A DNA stretch of 5,140 bases from an uncultured Treponema sp. (GTDB lineage Bacteria; Spirochaetota; Spirochaetia; Treponematales; Treponemataceae): positions 1 to 5,140 of the forward strand of contig CAJPOH010000094.1 in NCBI GenBank assembly GCA_905372205.1, in the 5' to 3' direction. Position 1 is the stretch's first letter; every line of letters starts with the position of its first letter. Under the pieces are notes generated by a model, which was not told the origin of the DNA, did no database searches, and saw only the letters and a program-made list of their open reading frames with translations. This document shows, piece after piece, positions 1-5,140 of the stretch. The position numbers and the translations under genes were made by a program.

Positions 1-61
1 TTTTAGATAACACTCCTTAACTAACCAAGGTGAAAAGCACCCTAAAACATGGGCTAATACT

Positions 62-91
62 AATATAAGAATGATAAAAATACAAGGTAAA
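62..91 (-). promoter_or_regulatory. Weak candidate promoter for a gene beyond the left edge
   Basis: On the minus strand TTTACC (91-86) is followed after 18 bases by TATATT (67-62), a 5/6 match to the -10 consensus. A Shine-Dalgarno-like AAGGAG lies at 18-13, with 12 bases then left to the window edge. Together they suggest that another minus-strand gene starts just outside the window with its own promoter. The region is very AT-rich, so this may be chance. Confidence 0.28.
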
Positions 92-195
92 AAATTAACA
101 AAAAAATCATTTTTAATTCTTTTTACAAAACATTAAAAATGCTAAAAACACGCATAAATTAAACGCACTGCTTAAAAAATAAAGCTATGGATGCA

Positions 196-225
196 CTGAT
201 TAATCTGCCTCTCACAATTAATCAG
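196..225 (-). terminator. Hairpin downstream of the protease gene, possible weak terminator
   Basis: CTGATTAAT (196-204) and ATTAATCAG (217-225) form a 9-bp stem with a 12-base loop, 25 bases past the stop codon. A second pairing, GCACT (193-197) with AGTGC (235-239), could extend it as a bulged stem. The stem is AT-rich, and the nearest T-run on the minus strand lies about 10-20 bases beyond it. It is therefore not a classical intrinsic terminator. An mRNA 3'-end structure or a regulator site is also possible. Confidence 0.35.
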
Positions 226-250
226 CGGTTCCTTAGTGCTCACAAGAAAT

Positions 251-1912
251 TTAATAAAATGTTAGCGTAATATTTTGATCATTCCCAATAATTGCCTCTT
301 TTACATGCCCATCACAAACGACATTATACTCACCTGGCCTTAACCCTCTAATTTCTACCTTTGAAGGAATATCAAAAGGAATAATAGACATAGTAACTAG
401 AACACCTGTCTTTTTTTCATAAACATATACTAATTTGTCTGAAGACCCCTTTATAGTTAAAACGGTTTCTACATAGTCTTCACCACGTGGAGGAACATTA
501 CCATCCTTAACCATTTTACCAGCCCGATAAACATTCACTCTGCCATATCCATACCAATTAGAAAAGCCATTTTCATTATATTTTGCTAGTGGGTGTTGAT
601 TATGCTCATCAATTTTGTCTGCTGTTTTTTCCAAAATTGCAATAATTTGATATGGTGTCAATTTCGGATTAAACGAAAGAAGATAGGCTATCATACCTGT
701 AACAAAAGGTGCTGCCATAGAGGTGCCAGACATATAAAGATAACCTCTCTCGTTAGAGTGCTGCAAACTTATTATGTCTTGACCAGGAGCTACAACATTA
801 AGCCAAGAACCAACGTTGCTAAAAACAGCTCTCTTGTCATCAGTACCACTAGCTCCAACAGATAAAATACCAGGACATGCAGCAGGATAGAAAGGCAAAA
901 ACTGTCCTTCATTTCCATTGGCCACAATAGGTAAAACACCTTTAGAAAGAGCATAATTTAAGGCTTCTACGGCAAAAGTGCTAATTGTATATCCGCCTAG
1001 CGACATGTTAACAGGAATAGTTGCTTGTTCTTGCTCTGAAACTTCACCTCTTACTGTATCTACAAAATGTTTTAGTGAGTCATATATCGACCATGCATAA
1101 CCAGATCCATCTTTAAGAACCTTATAAGAAGCAAGTTTTACATTTTTCCAAGCAACTCCTGCAATTCCTTTTCCATTATTTCCAACTGCACAAATACTTC
1201 CTGTGCAATGAGTTCCATGCCCACCTCCAACACCTTCATTGTCACTATTCCAGCTAGGAACATCTGTAATTTGAGCTCCAGCACCACCAAAAGCTGTTTT
1301 TAATATCTTAACAACACGCTCCCCATTTTCATGCTTTAGGTCTTCATGATTTCCATTTGTTCCACTATCAAGAATACCCACCCAAACACTATTTTCCCCA
1401 AATTTAAGTTCGCTATATGCACGCAAAGCTTCTGTAATTTCAAGTGAATATTCCTTAAAATCACCTTGAGGATCATCTTCAAAATCACCTTCAAGTAATC
1501 CAAATGGAGAAATAACGGCTTTGAAAGGGGACGGCTCATAGATATCAATCATTTCAATCTTATAATCAGGTTCAGCATAAAAAACATTAGAGAGTCTTCG
1601 TATCTTCCTAAGTGTTTCAGGATAGTTCCCATTGGCTATAACGTTAACAAACATTTCGCCTTCTGCAAAACCTTCCATTCTAGCCATCTCAACAACATCA
1701 AATGCTTTCAAAGAAACCATAAAAGCATCCATCTCATCATTATTGTTTACATGCACCTTGATGTTTATTGCTCTATTATGAACCTTATCTAAATCATAAC
1801 CTAAAAAAACTTTTTCTTGATACTCCTCATAAACTTGCCCTCTACGTTCTTTAGGAGAGACATTATTAGTACAAGAAAAAAGTATCATACTTAAAATTAA
1901 TAGATATTTCAT
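251..1912 (-). CDS. S8 (subtilisin-family) serine protease, lipoprotein
   Basis: This 553-residue peptidase should hydrolyse proteins outside the inner membrane while anchored by a lipid. Residues 1-14 are a short signal peptide ending in lipobox LFSC (lipidated Cys14). Residues about 33-120 resemble an inhibitor_I9-type propeptide, ending in FYAEPDY (111-117). An acidic linker (about 141-154) leads to the catalytic domain, about 155-466. The triad is intact: Asp182 in GILDSGT, His232 in GHGTHCTG and Ser398 in MSGTSMAAP, with oxyanion-hole Asn334 in ANGNEG. Residues about 479-553 form a small beta domain with the motif IRGLRPGEYNV, like carboxypeptidase-regulatory folds. The start at 1912 is fixed by AGGAGG five bases upstream and by the signal peptide. 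It is the second gene of the operon, 9 bases after the large lipoprotein. It recalls treponemal dentilisin (PrtP), but from memory that protein is longer, so the gene is not named. Four further Cys (236, 241, 347, 533) could form disulfides. Confidence 0.95.
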   Translation of the reverse strand: MKYLLILSMILFSCTNNVSPKERRGQVYEEYQEKVFLGYDLDKVHNRAINIKVHVNNNDEMDAFMVSLKAFDVVEMARMEGFAEGEMFVNVIANGNYPETLRKIRRLSNVFYAEPDYKIEMIDIYEPSPFKAVISPFGLLEGDFEDDPQGDFKEYSLEITEALRAYSELKFGENSVWVGILDSGTNGNHEDLKHENGERVVKILKTAFGGAGAQITDVPSWNSDNEGVGGGHGTHCTGSICAVGNNGKGIAGVAWKNVKLASYKVLKDGSGYAWSIYDSLKHFVDTVRGEVSEQEQATIPVNMSLGGYTISTFAVEALNYALSKGVLPIVANGNEGQFLPFYPAACPGILSVGASGTDDKRAVFSNVGSWLNVVAPGQDIISLQHSNERGYLYMSGTSMAAPFVTGMIAYLLSFNPKLTPYQIIAILEKTADKIDEHNQHPLAKYNENGFSNWYGYGRVNVYRAGKMVKDGNVPPRGEDYVETVLTIKGSSDKLVYVYEKKTGVLVTMSIIPFDIPSKVEIRGLRPGEYNVVCDGHVKEAIIGNDQNITLTFY

Positions 1913-1917
1913 AAAAA

Positions 1918-1923
1918 CCTCCT
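1918..1923 (-). promoter_or_regulatory. Ribosome-binding site of the protease, overlapping the upstream stop codon
   Basis: A consensus AGGAGG on the minus strand sits five bases before the protease ATG at 1912. Its first two bases are the last two of the TAG stop codon of the upstream lipoprotein gene. Terminating ribosomes would therefore be placed over the next initiation site. This suggests translational coupling and matched production of the two proteins. Confidence 0.85.
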
Positions 1924-4900
1924 AGTTAAACTTTATACTAAACTCAGCCCTACCATTCAACGCATTATTCCCATTTAACGCATCATTTGTAATACTGATT
2001 ATAGTAACCCCATCTTTTTTCTTACTAACAATCTTTGTTGCTAAATCATCAAAACTAGTAGATACTTTCACCCCCCAGTCAAGAATATCCCAATAATATG
2101 CTGTTCCTCTCGTGTATGAAATACTTTTTGATTGCACTAGGCTAGCCTGAGTTAGAGATGTAAAACTCTTTGTAAGTTTTATAGTTCCCGTAGTCTTATC
2201 AATTTTTATTAGATTTTCCACTGGTAAGCTCGTTATAGCATCTCGTCTTTTTGAATATTTTGTTCCAACATAAATGTTTCCTTTAGTTTCTGCATCGTTA
2301 AGTGTCGCAAAATAAATCTCATCTTTACCATTAGAATCATCAAAAACATATTTAAATTTTGAAGCATATCTCACTTTACCTTCTCTATCCGAAACTAAAA
2401 AACCTAACCTTATTTCTTTGGCTGTTTCTAGTATTTTAGGATTCGATAGTTTAAAAGCATAGTCCATGTTTTGAGCATCTAAGAGTGAAACAGATGTATT
2501 TACAGGGTAATCCAACAATAATGAAGTAGTTTTTGGAACTTTGATTTCTAACATTGGAGAAGAATCTAATTTGCTTTTTTTATCATCAGTTGTGTATGCT
2601 ACCACCTTATATTGATAGGTCTTTTCATCTTCCAAAACCCCATCGTCATCCTGCAATCTATGATAACCACTGTTCCCATAATCATCTGAAGTTTTTGGCA
2701 AAGCATATACGAAATGCTTAATGAGCTTGAAGTCTTCATTATTTTCTACACATCTTCGATAAATATCAAAACCTTTACACGTTACATGGCTATTTCCTTT
2801 TTTCACCTTAAAAAGAAGCCTATTTGAATAATGTGAACAAGAATGTGTAAAACTATCTTTTCCGATAGAGAAAATACGTGAAGAAGTTGGGTAGATAATA
2901 AATTCCATATTAAAATCACTCACCTCAATAGCTTCTTCTTCTGAAGTTTTGTTAGGAGTCTTAAACCGCACATGATATTCAAGCCTATTATTTGCCGCAT
3001 CATACAAAACAATCACTGCATCTGCTTCATCTCCTTTTATTAACTTTAGAGTATTCAAAGAAGACCAGTTCCAGCTAGATTCATATTTTCCATCATCATT
3101 TTTATGTGTAACACCAGACTCAGAAGCATATAAAATACCTTGACTTTCTTTTGCGTCATTTGTAGGTACAAAACCAATACCGAGCATAGGTTTTGGAATA
3201 TAATTCAAATCTAAACGTTCTATAGGAGACGATGTCAAAACTTTGATGCTAACAGTTTTCATTTCTGATATGGTTTTAACTTTTCCTGTCTTTAATATCT
3301 CATTACCATACTTAAATTCTTGAATCACAGGAGATATAGCAGGACGTGTAACACGTTGTAATGGAAATTGCACAATTGGAATTATGCTAGTCTTTTCATC
3401 AACATAATAAGAAATCACGTCAGATGCTGCATAACAAATTTGCTCTCCATCACTGGCTCTTCCTTCCACTTTAAAGTCATAAAACTCATTTTTAAGTAAG
3501 TTAAGCTTAGCCTTTCCTTTTCTAATTAAAATACGTTTTAATGGAGTAATCTCTTGTTCTTTTGTCTTGAAAACATTGATATAAGCCCCATCCACAGGTG
3601 AGCCATTGACTCCATCCGAAAGCACAAAAGACACTTGCACTTCTTCTGTAGCTGGTGTATTAGGAACTTCTTGCTCGGGATATCTCGTAATAAAAATCAA
3701 ATATACACCCACCTGACTAGCTCCATTATATAACCTTACAACAATCCTATTTAATCCTTCGTTTAAGCCTACGTTATAAACTCCATCACCCAAAATCTCT
3801 GTATTATTAAGCACTTTTATATTAATTCCAACACTTGCACGAGCTTCAATTTTTAATGATTTTTTATCATTCTCACAAGAGCTGAGTGTTACAATATTGT
3901 CTTTTGAAAGGCGATGCAGTAAATCTTCATCATCAGCCTTTAAAGTGAGCAATTTTGCATTATTTATGGAAGGAAATGGTCTTATAAAAGTAACAGAATG
4001 CGTTTTTTCTTTTCTACCTTTAACAATTACTTCAACTTCACTTTTACCAAATTCTAGCATAATTTTATAAGAGCCATTCTTGACGATAACTTCATTTCCG
4101 TTATGTTTAAGAGTAATTCTTGCACAATCAAGATTTGCTTCTACTTTAACTATTGCTTCAGTTTTTGCGGCTTCAAATGCTATCAAAGCAAATTTAATTC
4201 TACCATTTTTACAATATTCAGTGCCATCAACATTGAACGACTTGAGATTTAAGTCTTCTTCACGATATATTTTAATAATGTGTAACTTTTCCCCTTCAAT
4301 ATCAGACGTGATAGTTACTTTAATCTCATTCAAACCAGAAGCTAAACTGACGTTATACCTATTTTTATTCACTATTAAAACACTTTCATCTCTATTTTCA
4401 ACTTCTATTTCTGCACTTGCATTATATGGAATCACATCCACTACCACATTTTGTTTTGTACCTGCAACTTCAGGAAGTTCTGCTACTATATTACCATCTA
4501 ACAAGGAAAGAACATCACTTCCATCAACTTTTAATTCTTTTAATTTTGAAGATTGCTCATTTGGAATCTTTACCTTCTTTTTTTTAAGTCTGATTGTATA
4601 TATTTTCGTTTTTGAAACGTCTTTTTTTGATGTCAAAGTTATTTTGATTTCGTTATATCCTTCTTTTAGGCTACAAGTAAAATAAGGTACAACTCCACTC
4701 ACCTTATCACCGTTTACCATAACATCAACATTAAAAGCACTTTTGTTAATTGGAGACGCTTTTAACGAAACAGAATATTTTTCTACTTCGCCAGCATAGC
4801 AAGAAAGCTTATAATCCATTTTTTCTAACAAAGACTTACCATCAAGCTCTAATGTTTTTAAGCCAATGTCATTTTCCACCTGCGATTGCATCTGCGAACT

Positions 4901-4957
4901 ATCTCTGCAAGAAAACAACAATAAGAGAACGAAAAATAAAATTAAACTTTTTCTCAT
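1922..4957 (-). CDS. Large multidomain lipoprotein with four cadherin-like beta-sandwich repeats and an Fn3-like domain
   Basis: This 1011-residue protein is probably exported and lipid-anchored in the envelope. Residues 1-17 form a signal peptide: basic MRK, a Leu/Phe core, and lipobox LFSC with lipidated Cys17. Four repeats of about 90-95 residues follow (about 31-125, 138-232, 236-326, 334-426). Each opens like LKTLELDG or LKELKVDG and closes like GLNEIKVTITS, the pattern of cadherin-like beta-sandwich domains. Residues about 439-531 resemble a carboxypeptidase-regulatory/CNA-B-type sandwich, and 532-680 are beta-rich. Residues about 681-806 look fibronectin-III-like (KGFDIYRR, then YQYKVVAYTT). 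The region from 807 to 1011 is unrecognised. The start at 4957 is preferred over an in-frame ATG 13 codons upstream (4996), because only 4957 has a strong ribosome-binding site and a clean signal peptide. The gene is first in an operon with the S8 protease. A structural, adhesive or protease-accessory role is inferred; no catalytic motif is visible. Confidence 0.87.
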   Translation of the reverse strand: MRKSLILFFVLLLLFSCRDSSQMQSQVENDIGLKTLELDGKSLLEKMDYKLSCYAGEVEKYSVSLKASPINKSAFNVDVMVNGDKVSGVVPYFTCSLKEGYNEIKITLTSKKDVSKTKIYTIRLKKKKVKIPNEQSSKLKELKVDGSDVLSLLDGNIVAELPEVAGTKQNVVVDVIPYNASAEIEVENRDESVLIVNKNRYNVSLASGLNEIKVTITSDIEGEKLHIIKIYREEDLNLKSFNVDGTEYCKNGRIKFALIAFEAAKTEAIVKVEANLDCARITLKHNGNEVIVKNGSYKIMLEFGKSEVEVIVKGRKEKTHSVTFIRPFPSINNAKLLTLKADDEDLLHRLSKDNIVTLSSCENDKKSLKIEARASVGINIKVLNNTEILGDGVYNVGLNEGLNRIVVRLYNGASQVGVYLIFITRYPEQEVPNTPATEEVQVSFVLSDGVNGSPVDGAYINVFKTKEQEITPLKRILIRKGKAKLNLLKNEFYDFKVEGRASDGEQICYAASDVISYYVDEKTSIIPIVQFPLQRVTRPAISPVIQEFKYGNEILKTGKVKTISEMKTVSIKVLTSSPIERLDLNYIPKPMLGIGFVPTNDAKESQGILYASESGVTHKNDDGKYESSWNWSSLNTLKLIKGDEADAVIVLYDAANNRLEYHVRFKTPNKTSEEEAIEVSDFNMEFIIYPTSSRIFSIGKDSFTHSCSHYSNRLLFKVKKGNSHVTCKGFDIYRRCVENNEDFKLIKHFVYALPKTSDDYGNSGYHRLQDDDGVLEDEKTYQYKVVAYTTDDKKSKLDSSPMLEIKVPKTTSLLLDYPVNTSVSLLDAQNMDYAFKLSNPKILETAKEIRLGFLVSDREGKVRYASKFKYVFDDSNGKDEIYFATLNDAETKGNIYVGTKYSKRRDAITSLPVENLIKIDKTTGTIKLTKSFTSLTQASLVQSKSISYTRGTAYYWDILDWGVKVSTSFDDLATKIVSKKKDGVTIISITNDALNGNNALNGRAEFSIKFN
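2540..2917 (-). other. Fibronectin-III-like domain with a three-cysteine cluster, within the large lipoprotein
   Basis: Residues about 681-806 hold the typical Fn3 signature, in which a strand with KGFDIYRR is followed by a conserved YQYKVVAYTT strand and a closing EIKVP. An insertion between the strands (about 753-778) is rich in Asp, Gly and Tyr. Cys707, Cys727 and Cys736 fall in the first half. Domain boundaries are judged by eye from strand patterns. Confidence 0.5.
3680..4867 (-). repeat. Coding repeat array: four tandem cadherin-like beta-sandwich units
   Basis: Four diverged units lie at about 4867-4583, 4546-4262, 4252-3980 and 3958-3680. At protein level each starts with a Leu-rich strand leading to a VDG-like turn: LKTLELDG, LKELKVDG, LKSFNVDG, LLTLKADD. 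Each ends in a G-N-E-I-like strand: GYNEIKITLTS, GLNEIKVTITS, GKSEVEVIVKG, GLNRIVVRLYN. The units are similar in protein pattern but clearly diverged, so this is an old duplication and not a recent DNA tandem repeat. Units 3 and 4 are the most diverged. Confidence 0.7.
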
Positions 4958-4966
4958 CAATCCTAA

Positions 4967-4973
4967 CCTCCCT
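4967..4973 (-). promoter_or_regulatory. Ribosome-binding site that fixes the large lipoprotein's start
   Basis: AGGGAGG reads on the minus strand nine bases before the ATG at 4957. This strong Shine-Dalgarno site lies inside the longer in-frame ORF that opens at 4996. It therefore decides in favour of the downstream Met, which begins directly with the signal peptide MRKSLILFF. Confidence 0.85.
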
Positions 4974-5022
4974 ACAAAGCAAAACATTCTATACAAAAAC
5001 TACCGCATCATATAAAACACTT

Positions 5023-5048
5023 TTGGTAGACTATCCTAATTCTACCAA
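5023..5048. repeat. Inverted repeat overlapping the operon promoter (possible operator)
   Basis: TTGGTAGA (5023-5030) and TCTACCAA (5041-5048) are perfect 8-base inverted arms separated by 10 bases. The dyad covers the proposed -10 hexamer and start point of the operon promoter. That position suits a repressor binding site for a dimeric regulator. It could instead be a hairpin at the very start of the leader RNA if transcription begins further upstream. The binding protein is unknown. Confidence 0.5.
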
Positions 5049-5067
5049 CATTATTCGCATTTTACAA
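5039..5067 (-). promoter_or_regulatory. Candidate sigma70-type promoter of the lipoprotein-protease operon
   Basis: On the minus strand a -35-like TTGTAA (5067-5062) is followed after 17 bases by a -10-like TAGAAT (5044-5039). These match consensus at 4/6 and 5/6 positions with ideal spacing. Transcription would start near 5032, giving a leader of about 75 bases before the ATG at 4957. The call is by eye in an AT-rich region where chance matches are common. The overlap with an inverted repeat adds some weight. Confidence 0.45.
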
Positions 5068-5098
5068 CAATATAACTATCTTATTCCAGGGCTTCAGC

Positions 5099-5127
5099 AT
5101 GAAAAAAAATAAAAAATGATGTATAAT
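5099..5127 (+). promoter_or_regulatory. Possible outward-facing promoter at the right edge
   Basis: A perfect TATAAT lies at 5122-5127 on the plus strand, 17 bases after ATGAAA (5099-5104), a 4/6 match to the -35 consensus. Transcription would start near 5134 and leave the window. If real, the operon and a rightward neighbour are transcribed divergently from about 100 bases of shared control region. The A-rich spacer makes chance similarity quite possible. Confidence 0.3.
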
Positions 5128-5140
5128 AAGATCTATGGTG

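Larger units (their letters stand above)
1..250. other. Gene-free AT-rich region after the operon
   Basis: No open reading frame of convincing length or composition lies here on either strand. The stretch is strongly AT-rich with many A-runs. Its only visible structures are the hairpin at 196-225, the weak minus-strand promoter at 62-91 and the Shine-Dalgarno-like site at 13-18. No tRNA-like or other RNA gene was recognised. Confidence 0.6.

Noticed and set aside
31..43. Small GGTG/CACC hairpin followed by A-rich sequence
   Set aside because: The stem is only four base pairs and lacks a proper T-run on either strand at the right place, so a terminator call is not supported.
593..865. Plus-strand open frame of 90 codons
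   Set aside because: It is antisense to the catalytic Ser region of the protease, whose motifs are intact. No family features are seen.
1336..1548. Minus-strand open frame of 70 codons in another frame
   Set aside because: It lies wholly inside the protease gene and repeats motifs such as LKVILKMILKVILR that come from out-of-frame reading of the acidic linker.
4080..4685. Plus-strand open frame of 201 codons
   Set aside because: It is entirely antisense to the repeat region of the large lipoprotein. Its Ser/Phe/Leu-rich product is what the complement of Lys/Glu-rich beta repeats gives.
4958..4996. Longer start of the large lipoprotein, adding 13 residues
   Set aside because: The added residues (MYRMFCFVGRLGL) precede a complete lipoprotein signal peptide and are partly encoded by the strong ribosome-binding site of the ATG at 4957. 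No comparable ribosome-binding site precedes 4996.
4750..5112. Plus-strand open frame of 120 codons
   Set aside because: It mostly runs antisense to the signal peptide and first repeat and across the promoter region. It has no clear ribosome-binding site and its protein composition is low-complexity and unlike a folded protein.
1..5140. CRISPR array, insertion sequence, tRNA or phage features
   Set aside because: No regular short repeats, transposase frame, terminal inverted repeats or tRNA-like cloverleaf was seen on either strand.

Overview
The window is AT-rich and holds two genes, both on the minus strand. They lie 9 bases apart and read as one operon. Both encode secreted lipoproteins with an 'LFSC' lipobox, which suits spirochaetes better than Firmicutes because Ser precedes the lipidated Cys. 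Both have strong Shine-Dalgarno sites, which argues against Bacteroidetes. Tandem cadherin-like beta-sandwich repeats are familiar from treponemal lipoproteins. A Treponema-like spirochaete is the best guess, inferred from these traits and not proven.

Right to left on +, which is the direction of transcription, the layout is as follows. At 5100-5140 there is a possible outward-facing (+) promoter near the edge. At 5023-5067 there is a candidate sigma70-type promoter for the operon, with its -10 hexamer inside an 8-bp inverted repeat that could be an operator. At 4957-1922 lies a 1011-residue multidomain lipoprotein. It has four tandem cadherin-like beta-sandwich repeats, a transthyretin/carboxypeptidase-regulatory-like segment, a beta-rich middle, a fibronectin-III-like domain and an unrecognised C-terminal region. 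At 1912-251 lies a 553-residue subtilisin-family (S8) lipoprotein protease with an intact Asp/His/Ser triad, an N-terminal propeptide-like region and a small C-terminal beta domain. The last 250 bases have no gene. They hold an AT-rich hairpin and a weak promoter plus ribosome-binding site that may serve a gene starting just beyond the left edge.

The likely working model is an envelope-anchored protease made together with a large adhesive or scaffold lipoprotein. In layout this recalls the dentilisin (PrcA/PrtP) complex of oral treponemes, where accessory lipoproteins are encoded directly upstream of an S8 lipoprotein protease. The parallel rests on gene order, lipidation and protease family. 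No residue-level homology of the large protein to PrcA has been shown here.
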